Assembly (NCBI RefSeq): GCF_020179425.1 | Contig: NZ_JAILYM010000003.1 | Span: forward strand, 62,001-126,000 | Direction of reading: 5' to 3' | Source of the DNA: Novosphingobium percolationis | GTDB lineage: Bacteria; Pseudomonadota; Alphaproteobacteria; Sphingomonadales; Sphingomonadaceae | DNA length: 64,000 bases | Part shown: piece after piece, positions 1 to 9,422 of the stretch | Layout of the letters: each line of letters begins with the position of its first letter | How positions within the stretch are numbered: the stretch's first letter is position 1 | Notes under the pieces: generated by a model | Databases searched by the model: none | The model's input: the letters and a program-made list of their open reading frames with translations, nothing else | What the model was told of the DNA's origin: nothing | Made by a program: the position numbers and the translations under genes

Positions 1-1580
1 ACGCCAAGGCGCAGGTCGCGGATCAGCTCGATGCGTTCCAATGTCTCGACGTCGGAGTGCATGTAGCGGACCTTCAGCCCCGCTTCGTGCATGAACTCCG
101 TGAGGTCTTCGGCCATGCGCTTGGTCAGCGTGGTGACGAGCGTGCGGTAGCCGTTGGCCGCGGTTTCGCGGCATTCGTTGATGCAGTCCTGCACCTGGTC
201 CTCGACCGGGCGGATGAGGACCGGCGGATCGATCAGGCCGGTGGGCCGGATGACCTGTTCGGCAAAGACGCCGCCCGCCTGCTCCATCTCCCACTGCGCG
301 GGCGTGGCAGAGACGGCGATGGTCTGCGGGCGCATCGCGTCCCATTCGTTGAAGCGCAAGGGGCGGTTGTCGATGCAACTGGGCAGGCGGAAGCCGTATT
401 CGGCGAGCGTCAGCTTGCGGCGGTGGTCGCCGCGCGCCATCGCGCCGACCTGCGGCACGGTCTGGTGGCTTTCATCGAGGAACAGCAGGCAGTTGTCGGG
501 CAGGTATTCGAACAGCGTCGGCGGCGGTTCGCCCGGCAGGCGTCCGGTCAGGAAGCGGCTGTAGTTCTCGATCCCGGCGCAACTGCCGGTGGCGGCGATC
601 ATTTCGAGATCGAAGTTGGTGCGCTGTTCGAGCCGTTGGGCTTCCAAGAGCTTGCCTTCGGCCTCCAGCTCCTTGAGCCGCTCGGCCAGCTCGAAGCGGA
701 TCGCATCGGCGGCCTGCTTCATCGTCGGGCCGGGGGTGACGTAGTGCGAATTGGCATAGACGCGCACGTTTTCGAGCTTCGCCCCCGCCTTGCCGGTAAG
801 GGGGTCGAACTCGACGATGCTCTCGATCTCGTCGCCGAAGAAGCTGACGCGCCAGGCGGTGTCGTCGTAGTGCGAGGGAAAGATTTCGAGCGTATCGCCG
901 CGCACGCGGAAATTGCCGCGCGCGAAGCCTGCGTCGTTGCGCTTGTATTGCAGCGCGACGAGCTTGCGGATGATCTCGCCCTGGTCGACGCTGGTGCCGA
1001 CCTTCAGGTCGAAGATCATCGCCGAGTAGGTTTCGACCGAGCCGATGCCGTAGATGCACGAGACCGACGCGACGATGATCACGTCGTCGCGTTCGAGCAG
1101 GGCGCGGGTGGCCGAGTGGCGCATCCGGTCGATCGCCTCGTTGGTCGAGGATTCCTTCTCGATATAGGTATCCGAGCGGGGGACGTAGGCTTCGGGCTGG
1201 TAGTAGTCGTAGTACGAGACGAAATATTCCACCGCGTTTTCGGGGAAGAAGCTCTTCATCTCGCCGTACAATTGCGCGGCGAGGATCTTGTTGGGGGCGA
1301 GGATCAGCGCGGGGCGTTGCAGTTCCTCGATCACCTTGGCCATGGTGAAGGTCTTGCCCGAGCCGGTGACGCCGAGCAGCACCTGCGTCTTTTCGCCGTC
1401 GCGCGCGGCGGCGACGAGATCGGCGATGGCGGTGGGCTGGTCGCCCGCGGGCTGGTATTCGGACACGACCTTGAACGCCCGCCCGCCGTCCGATTTTTCG
1501 GGCCGCTGCGGCTTGTGGGGAACGAAAGTGCCGGAAGTGTCGGGCTCTTCTAGCCCGCGACGGATAACGAGTTCGGCCAT
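1..1580 (-). CDS. uvrB: UvrABC excinuclease subunit B, 3' end outside window
   Basis: DNA-damage recognition helicase of nucleotide excision repair; it receives damaged DNA from UvrA and recruits UvrC. Reading leftwards from the ATG at 1580, about 526 codons are visible. They include the Walker A motif GVTGSGKT (about residues 68-75), the damage-probing hairpin region with [16 protein letters not shown] (about 118-135), and [19 protein letters not shown] just before the window edge. In full-length UvrB this last motif precedes the helicase motif DVLVGINLLREGLD, so the C-terminal helicase part and UVR domain lie outside the window. The start is the ATG after an ATACTCCCCCC stretch. The N-terminal leader ([17 protein letters not shown]...) is a little longer than in enterics, as is common in sphingomonads. 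A LexA-type box lies 15 bp upstream, so SOS induction is expected. Confidence 0.97.
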   Translation of the reverse strand, partial: MAELVIRRGLEEPDTSGTFVPHKPQRPEKSDGGRAFKVVSEYQPAGDQPTAIADLVAAARDGEKTQVLLGVTGSGKTFTMAKVIEELQRPALILAPNKILAAQLYGEMKSFFPENAVEYFVSYYDYYQPEAYVPRSDTYIEKESSTNEAIDRMRHSATRALLERDDVIIVASVSCIYGIGSVETYSAMIFDLKVGTSVDQGEIIRKLVALQYKRNDAGFARGNFRVRGDTLEIFPSHYDDTAWRVSFFGDEIESIVEFDPLTGKAGAKLENVRVYANSHYVTPGPTMKQAADAIRFELAERLKELEAEGKLLEAQRLEQRTNFDLEMIAATGSCAGIENYSRFLTGRLPGEPPPTLFEYLPDNCLLFLDESHQTVPQVGAMARGDHRRKLTLAEYGFRLPSCIDNRPLRFNEWDAMRPQTIAVSATPAQWEMEQAGGVFAEQVIRPTGLIDPPVLIRPVEDQVQDCINECRETAANGYRTLVTTLTKRMAEDLTEFMHEAGLKVRYMHSDVETLERIELIRDLRLG

Positions 1581-1595
1581 GGGGGGAGTATGGGT

Positions 1596-1610
1596 GTTCA
1601 GCTTGCGTTC
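1596..1610 (-). promoter_or_regulatory. LexA (SOS) box of uvrB
   Basis: GTTC-AGCTTGC-GTTC is an exact match to the alphaproteobacterial LexA operator GTTC-N7-GTTC. It sits 15 bp before the uvrB start codon, where LexA would block transcription. A second exact box of the same class precedes imuA at 44818-44832. Confidence 0.8.
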
Positions 1611-1692
1611 CGCAATGGCCCGGCAGCTTCGGCGCGGCTGCGGGACCCGGCCGCCTGCCCCCACGTTGGGGCGACGACATGAGGAGCACCCA

Positions 1693-3372
1693 ATGATCCG
1701 TCTGATGCGCCTTTCTGCGGCCCTGCCGCTGCTTGCCTTATCGAACATGGCCAGTGCCGAAACGCGGCCTGGTGAGACCTTGGCGGCCGAGACCAACCGC
1801 CCAGAATCGAGCACCTTTGCCGCCGGCGAGCCGATCACGCTGACGTTTCACGCCGAGGGCCTGCCAGCAGGCGAGAGCAGGCGGCTGGCGGTGCGGATCA
1901 AGGACGATGCCGGGAGAGAGGTGGCGCAGGTTTCGCCGGTGCTGACGGCGGATGCGCAGGGCCGCGCGGACTATGCCTTTGCCGCCCCGCGCGCGCGGCT
2001 GGGCTATTACGAGGTTTCGGCGACGCTCGACGACGGGACGACGATTCCCGAACAGGGCACGCGGCCTGCGGGGATCATCAGCTATGCCGTGGTGCCGGAC
2101 CCTGCGACGCGGGTGGATTATGGTCCGGCGCTTTCGCGCTTCGGGATGCAGGGCGGGTTCAACCGCAAGGTCAACGTCATGCCGCTGCTGGGCGTGCGAT
2201 ATTACATCACCGGCACGCATTGGGTGACGTTCGAAGCCAAGGCGCCCGGCGAGTTCCCGGCGGCGCGGGCGGCGGCGCAGGCCAAGGGCAAGGCGTGGCC
2301 GTTGCGGTTCGAGGATCTGGTCGCGCCGCACTGGGGGGACAAGCCGTGGCGGGTCTATCCGCTGGGGCAGGTGGTGTCCTCGGCGTTGCCCGACTGGGCG
2401 CGCGTGCCCGGCACCGAGGGAACCGTCTGCCGCCAGTTCGGCGCGCTGAATGCGGCGGGCGCCAAGCGGCTGCCGGGCTTTGCCGCCGATTATGCGCGCT
2501 CTTTCATGGCCGATCATCCCGGCCTCAATCCGCGCATCTACCAGATGACGTGGGAGCCTGCCGACGGCTGGTGCTACAACGGGACGGCAGAGCAGCTCGT
2601 CCAGATCTACCGGCTGACCTACGATGTGATCCACAAGATCGACCCCAATGCGGTGATCGCCGGGCCGACGCTCTATCCTGCGCCCACCTTCACCACGCAG
2701 ATTTCGGGGCTGTGGAAGGCGGGGCTCGGCAAGTATCTCGATGCGTTCTCGCTCCATGCCTCGGGCTGGGGTACGCCGCCCGAAACGCACGGCATTCCCG
2801 ATGAAATGCGCAAGCAGATCGCCGAGGGCGAGCGCATCAGCGGGCGGCGCTTCAAGATCATCAGCACCGAACATGGCACGCACAGCGCGGTGCTGGGCTT
2901 GCGCGGCAAGGCCGCGGTCGACACGCGCGTCAGCCTGATCCTGCTGGGCGAGGGGGCGATGATGGATACCGCGTTCTACGTCGCCGACTTCTTCGACGTG
3001 AAGCAGGGGCCCAAGAGCCCGTCGCTGCACACGCAAGGGTTCTACTGGAACCTGCGCGATGGCGAGGCTTTCGGCAGCACCAAGCTGGGTCCGAAGATTT
3101 CGGTGCCGGTCTATGCCGCGATGACGAAGCTGATCGACGGCAGCGTCAGCAAGGGGCGGCTGAAGGGGCTGGCAGGCACGCAGTACGGCTATCGCTTCGT
3201 GCGCGGGGCAACGACGATCGACGCGGTGTGGGACTATGGCGCGCAGTCGGACTGGCCCGTGCCCGCAGGCGCGACGGTGTGCGACTGGATGGGCAACTGT
3301 GGTGCCACGCGGGGCGCGAGCGTGCGCCTGACCGATGCGCCGGTCTATATCATCGTCACGGGCGGGAGCTGA
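1693..3372 (+). CDS. Secreted glycoside-hydrolase-like protein (clan GH-A type barrel)
   Basis: Predicted exported protein of 559 residues. The start ATG at 1693 follows a GAGGAG ribosome site and gives a typical signal peptide ([22 protein letters not shown], cleavage before ETRPG). An N-terminal beta-sandwich-like part (about 25-135) is followed by a long domain with the layout of a clan-A TIM-barrel glycosidase. It contains MTWEPADGW (candidate acid/base Glu near residue 287) and [10 protein letters not shown] (candidate nucleophile Glu near 393). The substrate cannot be told from the sequence and no polysaccharide-utilisation genes are next to it. The gene is divergent from uvrB and looks monocistronic. 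The enzyme-class call rests on motif placement only. Confidence 0.6.
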   Translation: MIRLMRLSAALPLLALSNMASAETRPGETLAAETNRPESSTFAAGEPITLTFHAEGLPAGESRRLAVRIKDDAGREVAQVSPVLTADAQGRADYAFAAPRARLGYYEVSATLDDGTTIPEQGTRPAGIISYAVVPDPATRVDYGPALSRFGMQGGFNRKVNVMPLLGVRYYITGTHWVTFEAKAPGEFPAARAAAQAKGKAWPLRFEDLVAPHWGDKPWRVYPLGQVVSSALPDWARVPGTEGTVCRQFGALNAAGAKRLPGFAADYARSFMADHPGLNPRIYQMTWEPADGWCYNGTAEQLVQIYRLTYDVIHKIDPNAVIAGPTLYPAPTFTTQISGLWKAGLGKYLDAFSLHASGWGTPPETHGIPDEMRKQIAEGERISGRRFKIISTEHGTHSAVLGLRGKAAVDTRVSLILLGEGAMMDTAFYVADFFDVKQGPKSPSLHTQGFYWNLRDGEAFGSTKLGPKISVPVYAAMTKLIDGSVSKGRLKGLAGTQYGYRFVRGATTIDAVWDYGAQSDWPVPAGATVCDWMGNCGATRGASVRLTDAPVYIIVTGGS

Positions 3373-3460
3373 TCCGAGCGAGACGAGACGTGACGTGGAT
3401 CATTGTTTCGGGGGCAGCGGGTGGTAGCCTGCGCGCATCGAACCCAAAGGGGGAATCGCC

Positions 3461-4018
3461 ATGCGTCACCTTGTCCTGCCTGCCGTGACCGTTGCCGCGC
3501 TGTCGCTCGGCCTTGCCGCCTGCAACGACCGCAAGGTCGAGGCCACCAACGAGAAGCCCTCTGCCGTCGCCAGCAAGGTGGCGGCGGCGGGCGGCGATTC
3601 GGTTCGGCTGAATCCCGGACGCTGGGAAACCCGCATCCGCATGGTGAAGATGGAGATCGAAGGCATGCCGCCCGAGGCGAAGAAGGCCATGGGCGACATG
3701 ATGGGCAAGGAGCGCACGGTGACATCGTGCCTGACGCGGGAGCAGGCCGAGAAGCCCGATGCGAAGTTCTTCGGGCAGGCGGACGAGGCCTGCACGTATG
3801 ACCGCTTCAGCATGGGCGGGGGCACGATCGATTCGAAGATGACCTGCAAGCACGAGGGCGGCCAGCAGACGATGACGATGCACGGCACCTATGGCGGCGA
3901 CAGCTATGCCACCAGCATGGAGATGCAGGGGCAGGGGCCGATGGGCAAGGCGATGTCCATGCAGATGGAGCTTTCGGCCAAGCGCGCCGGCGACTGCACG
4001 GGCAAGGAAGACGGCTGA
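3461..4018 (+). CDS. DUF3617 domain-containing lipoprotein
   Basis: 185-residue predicted lipoprotein. The signal MRHLVLPAVTVAALSLGLAAC ends in a lipobox (GLAAC), followed by NDRK. The mature part has the DUF3617 pattern: an early PGRWETRIRM segment, a Met/Lys-rich middle (GMPPEAKKAMGDMMG), paired cysteines (TSCLTREQ, EACTYDRF) and a C-terminal repeat of mostly beta strands ending SAKRAGDC. Members are envelope proteins of unknown role, very common in sphingomonads. A good ribosome site (AAAGGGGGA) precedes the ATG. It stands alone between two unrelated genes. Confidence 0.85.
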   Translation: MRHLVLPAVTVAALSLGLAACNDRKVEATNEKPSAVASKVAAAGGDSVRLNPGRWETRIRMVKMEIEGMPPEAKKAMGDMMGKERTVTSCLTREQAEKPDAKFFGQADEACTYDRFSMGGGTIDSKMTCKHEGGQQTMTMHGTYGGDSYATSMEMQGQGPMGKAMSMQMELSAKRAGDCTGKEDG

Positions 4019-4172
4019 GTCTTTCAGGCGCTGAGCGGGCGTTCCCCGGAGGCGGGGCCCGGGATCAGGTCTGGGGAGTGTGCTTTGCCGGTATGTGTCA
4101 ATTGTGACGTGAATTTGAAACATTTTTGAAATGCTGGCGTTATGCTGCGGTTCAGAGCAACGACCGCAGGCT

Positions 4173-4976
4173 ATGGCGATGGTGCAGGGATTTCTTCGGA
4201 CGGGCGCGGAGCCGTGGCAGCGGCTGGGCGGCAGGCTGGCGGCGATGACCGCCGAGCTTTCGCGGCGCCATGCGCTGGCGTTCCAGCCGCGCCCGACGCA
4301 GGCGCGTGGCCCCGCCGTGGCGCGGCTGCTGGCCGAACTGAAGACTCCTTTCGAATTGTGGCAGGCCAAGCGCGCCGCGACCGCCGTTGCGGTGCGGGCT
4401 GCGCAGTCGCACCCGGTCATGCTGCTGCCGGGATTCGGTACGCACCCGGCGCGGATGAAGGGCTTGCGCGTGGCGCTGACCGAAGCGGGGCATCGCGTGT
4501 CCGACTGGGGCCTCGGCTTCAATTTCGGGCCAAGCGAGGATCGCTTCGACCGGCTGTGCGAGCGCGTTGTCGCCATGGCGCGCAAGGAGGGCCAGCCGCT
4601 GGTGCTGGTCGGCTGGAGCCTTGGCGGGCTGTTCGCGCGCGAAGTGGCGCATCGCCATCCCGAAGCCGTGGCGATGGTGGTGACGATGGGTTCGCCCTTT
4701 TCGGGCGATCGTCGCGCCAACAATGCCTGGCGCGCCTATCAGGCGATTGCCGGGCACAGCGTGGACGAACCGCCGGTGGGCCACGCCTTTGCCGACAAGC
4801 CGCCGGTGCCGACCGTGGCGTTGTGGAGCCCGCGCGACGGGATCGTCTCGCCGCGATCGGCGCGCGGGCGCAAGGGCGAGCGCGATTTCGCGGTTGCGTT
4901 GCGCTGCACGCATCTCGGTTTTGCCGGGCATCCCTCGGTCGCGGATACGGTGCTGCGGTTGCTCGACGCGCTGTGA
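4173..4976 (+). CDS. Alpha/beta hydrolase
   Basis: Serine hydrolase of the alpha/beta fold, 267 residues from the chosen ATG. An upstream ATG at 4131 is possible but would add a non-conserved, Cys-rich leader. The domain starts with HPVMLLPGFGTHPARM (oxyanion-hole strand). The nucleophile elbow is VGWSLGG, the acid is probably in ALWSPRDGIVSP, and the base His in CTHLGFAGHP near the C-terminus. About 70 residues precede the hydrolase core. The substrate is unknown; the fold resembles the EstA/lipase-like group acting on small esters. It is neither overlapped by nor in tight operon with its neighbours. Confidence 0.75.
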   Translation: MAMVQGFLRTGAEPWQRLGGRLAAMTAELSRRHALAFQPRPTQARGPAVARLLAELKTPFELWQAKRAATAVAVRAAQSHPVMLLPGFGTHPARMKGLRVALTEAGHRVSDWGLGFNFGPSEDRFDRLCERVVAMARKEGQPLVLVGWSLGGLFAREVAHRHPEAVAMVVTMGSPFSGDRRANNAWRAYQAIAGHSVDEPPVGHAFADKPPVPTVALWSPRDGIVSPRSARGRKGERDFAVALRCTHLGFAGHPSVADTVLRLLDAL

Positions 4977-5105
4977 TTTCCCGCCACTTCTGGCGTCGGA
5001 AGCGATCCATGTCAGATTGATGCAGATTTATTTCGCAGGTGCAGCATAGGTGCTTGCGGGGCGCTCGATCGTGTGCAAGCTTGGCGACCTAGACGGGATG
5101 CGCCT

Positions 5106-6539
5106 ATGACCAACTCCTCACCCTCGTCCTACGACGAGATGGTAGACGCCGATGGGGCGACGCGCCCCGCATACGCCGGTTATCGCCAGTGGTTCGAGGA
5201 GCAGCCCCCCGATCTGTTGCGCCGCAAGGGAAGCGAGGCCGAAGCCTTCTTCCGGCGCACCGGGATCACCTTCAACGTCTATGGGGCCGAGGACGCCGAG
5301 GAGCGGCTGATCCCCTTCGACATGGTGCCGCGCATCATCACGGCGCACCAGTGGCGCCGCCTTTCGCGGGGGATCGAACAGCGCGTGCGGGCGCTCAACG
5401 CCTTCCTGCATGACCTGTATCACCGGCAGGAAATCGTGCGGTCGGGACGGCTGCCCGAGCGGCTGCTGAAGGGCAATGCCGCGTTCCTGCCGCAGATGGC
5501 CGGGTTCACCCCGCCGGGCGGCGTCTATACCCACATCGTCGGGATCGACCTTGTCCGCACCGGCGAGGACGATTTCATGGTGCTGGAGGACAATGCCCGC
5601 ACCCCCAGCGGCGTCTCCTACATGCTGGAGAATCGCGAGACGATGATGGCGATGTTCCCGGAACTGTTCACGCGGGTTCGCGTGCGTGAGGTTTCGGACT
5701 ATCCGCGCCGGCTCGCCCGCAGCCTTGCCGCCTGCGCGCCGCCTGCCGCGCGCGGGCACAAGCCGGTGGTCGCGGTGCTGACGCCGGGAATCTACAATTC
5801 GGCCTATTTCGAGCACGCTTTCCTCGCCGACCAGATGGGCGCGGAACTGGTCGAAGGCAGCGACCTGCGCGTCGAGAACGGGCGCATCGCCATGCGCACC
5901 ACGCGCGGGTGGAAGCCGATCGACGTGATCTATCGCCGGGTCGATGACGACTACCTCGATCCGCTGAGCTTCCAGCCCGACAGCGTGCTGGGCGTGGCCG
6001 GGATCATGGATGTCTATCGCGCCGGCGGCGTGACGATTGCCAACGCGCCGGGCACGGGCATTGCCGATGACAAGGCGATCTACAGCTTCATGCCCGAGAT
6101 CGTCGAGTTCTACACCGGCGAGAAACCGATCCTGAAGAACGTGCCGACCTGGCGCTGTTCGGAGCCCGAGGCGCTCAAGTACGTGCTCGACAATCTGGCC
6201 GACCTTGTCGTCAAGGAAGTCCACGGTTCGGGTGGCTACGGGATGCTGATCGGGCCGACCTCCTCGAAGAAGGAGATCGCCGCGTTCGAAGCCAAGCTGC
6301 GCGCGAGGCCGCACAACTACATTGCGCAGCCGACGCTGTCGCTGTCCACGGTGCCGATCCTGACCAAAGCCGGGCTCGCACCGCGCCATGTCGATCTGCG
6401 CCCCTTCGTGCTGGTCAGCCCCAATGGCATCGACATCACGCCGGGGGGGCTGACGCGCGTGGCGCTCAAGAAGGGATCGCTGGTGGTCAATTCGTCGCAG
6501 GGCGGTGGCACCAAGGACAGCTGGGTACTGGACGACTGA
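5106..6539 (+). CDS. Circularly permuted ATP-grasp protein of the Anbu operon
   Basis: 477-residue member of the circularly permuted ATP-grasp family (DUF404/DUF407). Characteristic segments are LNAFLHDLYHRQEI, DFMVLEDNARTPSGVSYMLENR, LTPGIYNSAYFEHAFLADQMG, VIYRRVDDDYLDPL and VKEVHGSGGYGMLIGP. The family is thought to ligate amino groups to carboxyls in a peptide-like product; the substrate is unknown. The start at 5106 (MTNSSPSSYDEM) is preferred over an upstream in-frame ATG because family similarity begins there. One base separates its stop from the next gene. It is the first gene of a four-gene unit ending in Anbu, a well-known conserved association. Confidence 0.93.
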   Translation: MTNSSPSSYDEMVDADGATRPAYAGYRQWFEEQPPDLLRRKGSEAEAFFRRTGITFNVYGAEDAEERLIPFDMVPRIITAHQWRRLSRGIEQRVRALNAFLHDLYHRQEIVRSGRLPERLLKGNAAFLPQMAGFTPPGGVYTHIVGIDLVRTGEDDFMVLEDNARTPSGVSYMLENRETMMAMFPELFTRVRVREVSDYPRRLARSLAACAPPAARGHKPVVAVLTPGIYNSAYFEHAFLADQMGAELVEGSDLRVENGRIAMRTTRGWKPIDVIYRRVDDDYLDPLSFQPDSVLGVAGIMDVYRAGGVTIANAPGTGIADDKAIYSFMPEIVEFYTGEKPILKNVPTWRCSEPEALKYVLDNLADLVVKEVHGSGGYGMLIGPTSSKKEIAAFEAKLRARPHNYIAQPTLSLSTVPILTKAGLAPRHVDLRPFVLVSPNGIDITPGGLTRVALKKGSLVVNSSQGGGTKDSWVLDD

Positions 6540-6540
6540 T

Positions 6541-7488
6541 ATGTTGGGACGCTCCGCAAACGGCATATTCTGGCTGTTCCGCTACCTCGAGCGCGCGGAG
6601 AACACCGCGCGGCTGATCGAGGCCGGGTTCCGCATGGCGCTGACGCGCGATTCGCATGACGCCAAGGACGAATGGCGCTCGGTGATCGTGACGCTGGGAC
6701 TGCAAGGCGCTTACGAGGCGAAGTTCGGGCCGGACTATGCCGGGCCGCAGGCTTTCAATTTCGTGCTGCGCGACAAGGACAATCCCGGCAACGTGCTGGC
6801 GATGGTGGAGCAGGCGCGCACCAACGCGCGCATGGTCCGCACCGGCATCACGCGCGAGGTGTGGGAGGCGGTCAACGAAGGCTGGATGCGGCTGCGCGAT
6901 CTGCTGGTGCGGCCCGTCACCGAAACGCGGCTGGGCGATGTGATCGACACGGTGCGGCGGCAGGCAACACAGGTGCGCGGCGCGATGGAAGGCACCATGC
7001 TGCGCAACGACATCTACAACTTCGCGCGCATCGGCACATTCATCGAACGCGCCGACAACACCGCGCGCATCCTCGACGTGAAGTACTACGTGCTGCTGCC
7101 GAGCCTGTCCTACGTGGGGTCGAGCCTCGACAACGTGCAGTGGGAGAACGTGCTGCGCTCGCTGGCGGGGGAGCGCGCCTATCGCTGGCTCAACGCCGGG
7201 CGGATGGAGGCGCGGACCATTGCCGAGTTCCTGATCCTTGACGGGCGTTTCCCGCGCAGCCTGGCGTTCTGCTATGCCAAGCTGCAATCGAACCTGGCGC
7301 ATCTCGCCCGCGAATACGGGGGCGAGACCATGGCGCACGAAACGCTGCGCGACGTGGCGGGGAAGCTGCACAGCACCACCATCGATGCGGTGTTCGAACG
7401 CGGGCTGCACCAGTTCATCGGCGATTTCATCGCGGCCAACGCGCGGCTGGGTGGCCAGATCCAGCGCGACTACCGCTTCATAGCCTGA
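6541..7488 (+). CDS. Alpha-E domain protein (DUF403)
   Basis: 315-residue all-helical alpha-E protein. The N-terminus MLGRSANGIFWLFRYLERAENTARLIE is the family signature, and a second copy of the pattern (FIERADNTARILDVKYY) follows near residue 170, as expected for the duplicated helical unit. Biochemical function is unknown. It is nearly always encoded between the DUF404/407 ATP-grasp gene and a transglutaminase-like gene, as here. It starts one base after the upstream stop, so translational coupling is likely. Confidence 0.93.
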   Translation: MLGRSANGIFWLFRYLERAENTARLIEAGFRMALTRDSHDAKDEWRSVIVTLGLQGAYEAKFGPDYAGPQAFNFVLRDKDNPGNVLAMVEQARTNARMVRTGITREVWEAVNEGWMRLRDLLVRPVTETRLGDVIDTVRRQATQVRGAMEGTMLRNDIYNFARIGTFIERADNTARILDVKYYVLLPSLSYVGSSLDNVQWENVLRSLAGERAYRWLNAGRMEARTIAEFLILDGRFPRSLAFCYAKLQSNLAHLAREYGGETMAHETLRDVAGKLHSTTIDAVFERGLHQFIGDFIAANARLGGQIQRDYRFIA

Positions 7489-7508
7489 GGGAAAGGGAGG
7501 CACGGCCC

Positions 7509-8321
7509 ATGCGTCTCGCGATCGAGCATACCACCCGCTACCACTTTTCCGGCCCGGTGACGCAGGGGCTGCAACGCCTGCGCCTGACGCCGCGCGCCAG
7601 TGCGGGGCAGGTCGTACTGGACTGGGCGATCACCTGCGAGGGCGCGAGCGCGCAGGTGGAATACGACGACCACAACGGCAACCAGGTGACGCTGATCGCG
7701 TTCGATCCGGGCGCGCACGAAGTGACGATCCGCAGTGCCGGGACGATCGAGACGTCGGATCAGGCGGGCGTCGTGGGGCGCCTTCCGGGGTTTCTGCCGC
7801 GCTGGCACTTCCTCCAGCCCACGCCGCTGACCACGCCGGGGGCGCGCGTCAAGGCGCTGGTGGCGCGGCTGCCGCAGGGGCTGGACACGCTTGCCATGCT
7901 GCACGCGCTGTCCGAACTGGTGGCCGATACCGTGACGTACGAACTGGGCCATACCGATGCGGAGACCCCGGCCGAGGCGGTGCTCGCCGCCGGGCACGGC
8001 GTCTGTCAGGACCACGCGCACGTGTTCATTGCCGCGTCGCGCCTGCTGGGCGTGCCCGCGCGCTACGTCTCGGGCTACCTGATGATGGACGACCGGGTGG
8101 ATCAGGACGCAGGGCACGCCTGGGCGGAGGCCGAAGTCGAAGGGCTGGGCTGGGTGGGCTTCGACATATCGAACCGCATCTGTCCCGATGCGCGCTATGT
8201 GCGCGTCGCCAGCGGCGTGGACTATGGAGACGCCGCGCCGGTCACCGGCATCCGCACCGGCACGCACGACGAGACGATGCACGTGCAGCTTGCGGTGCAG
8301 CAGCAGCGTGTGGAACAATAG
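7509..8321 (+). CDS. Transglutaminase-like cysteine protease of the Anbu operon
   Basis: 270-residue protein. It has an N-terminal beta-rich bacterial transglutaminase-like domain (MRLAIEHTTRYHFSGPV...LTPR) and a C-terminal transglutaminase core. The catalytic triad is readable: Cys in HGVCQDHAH (about residue 163), His in DAGHAWAEAEV (about 202) and Asp in GFDISNRICPD (about 217). It is thought to cleave or form isopeptide bonds in the product of the neighbouring ATP-grasp protein; this is inferred from gene linkage. A GGGAAAGGGAGG ribosome site precedes the ATG, 20 bp after the previous stop. Confidence 0.93.
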   Translation: MRLAIEHTTRYHFSGPVTQGLQRLRLTPRASAGQVVLDWAITCEGASAQVEYDDHNGNQVTLIAFDPGAHEVTIRSAGTIETSDQAGVVGRLPGFLPRWHFLQPTPLTTPGARVKALVARLPQGLDTLAMLHALSELVADTVTYELGHTDAETPAEAVLAAGHGVCQDHAHVFIAASRLLGVPARYVSGYLMMDDRVDQDAGHAWAEAEVEGLGWVGFDISNRICPDARYVRVASGVDYGDAAPVTGIRTGTHDETMHVQLAVQQQRVEQ

Positions 8322-8382
8322 CGCGCTTCAAGCGAAGCGTGTGCTAGGATAGCGCGCTCCAGGAGCAGCGCCGGGGAAGACG

Positions 8383-9156
8383 ATGACGTATTGCGTGGGG
8401 ATGGTGCTCGACAAGGGCCTGGTCCTGATGAGCGACACCCGCACCAACTCGGGCGTCGACAACATTTCGGTATTCCGCAAGATGGTCAGCTGGTCGGAGC
8501 CCGGCGAGCGTATCGTCACGATCCTGACGGCGGGCAACCTTGCCACCACGCAGGCGGTGATCAGCCAGCTGGAGGAGCGCAACAAGACCCCGCACGAGCG
8601 GAGGCCTTCGATCCTGGAGGCGCCGACGATGTTCCAGGTGGCGACGCAGGTGGGACGCCTGCTGCGCGACGTGATCGAGGGACGACAGGATTCGGGAATG
8701 CAGTCCGAAGGGCCGCGCTTCACCGCATCGATGATTGTCGCCGGCCAGATCCGCGACATGGAGCCGCGGCTGTTCCTGATCTATCCCGAAGGCAACTTCA
8801 TCGAGGCGAGCTTCGACACGCCGTTCTTCCAGATCGGCGAGACCAAGTACGGTCGGCCGATCCTGCTGCGCGGCTACGACCGGACGATGAGCTTCGAGGA
8901 CGCGGTCAAGTTGCTGATGGTCAGCTTTGATTCCACGCTGGCGGCGAACCTGTCGGTGGGGCTGCCGTTCGACTTGATGGTGATCGAACGCGACCGGTTC
9001 GAGCCGTTGCACCAGAAGCGCATCCTGGCGAGCGATCCATACTTCACGTCGATCTCGTCGAGCTGGAGCGAGGCCCTGCGCCAGGCGTTTCATTCGCTGC
9101 CCGACTACAGTTTCGAGGACGCGCCTGCCGCGGCTTCCGGGCAAGCGGATACGTAA
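8383..9156 (+). CDS. Anbu (proteasome-type Ntn-hydrolase)
   Basis: 257-residue ancestral beta-subunit (Anbu, also BPH) related to HslV and 20S beta subunits. The N-terminus is MTYCVGMVLDKGLVLMSDTRTN. Removal of Met would expose Thr as the catalytic nucleophile, and the SDTRT segment and later Lys positions fit the Ntn-hydrolase fold. The C-terminus is longer than HslV, as typical for Anbu, which forms open helical rings. It is the last gene of the ATP-grasp / alpha-E / transglutaminase operon, 61 bp after the previous stop. Substrate and physiological role are not established for the family. Confidence 0.92.
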   Translation: MTYCVGMVLDKGLVLMSDTRTNSGVDNISVFRKMVSWSEPGERIVTILTAGNLATTQAVISQLEERNKTPHERRPSILEAPTMFQVATQVGRLLRDVIEGRQDSGMQSEGPRFTASMIVAGQIRDMEPRLFLIYPEGNFIEASFDTPFFQIGETKYGRPILLRGYDRTMSFEDAVKLLMVSFDSTLAANLSVGLPFDLMVIERDRFEPLHQKRILASDPYFTSISSSWSEALRQAFHSLPDYSFEDAPAAASGQADT

Positions 9157-9422
9157 TTCGACTTAGGATCCTCACTTAGCCTAAACGGTTAAGGAACATA
9201 CCATAATTGGTAACCGGCGCGTGATGCGGCAAGGCGCATATCCGCGTCATGGACCACATCATCGAGCATGACGCGCCCTCCGACTTCGGCAATACGATCC
9301 GATATGGACGAAAGCACGCTAAGGGAAATCCGTTAGGATCGGCGCATCACCCTTCCTATTCGCTGGAGAACGAAGCTAACCTCGATGGCACGAATCCCGG
9401 CGGTGATGGCTTACTCCCCGGC

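Noticed and set aside
57..1553. Long plus-strand open frame of 498 codons
   Set aside because: It is the antisense shadow of uvrB; the minus strand reads unmistakable UvrB motifs. Many similar long antisense frames occur across this GC-rich window (for example 11522-14437, 44689-47082, 47046-49742) and were left out.
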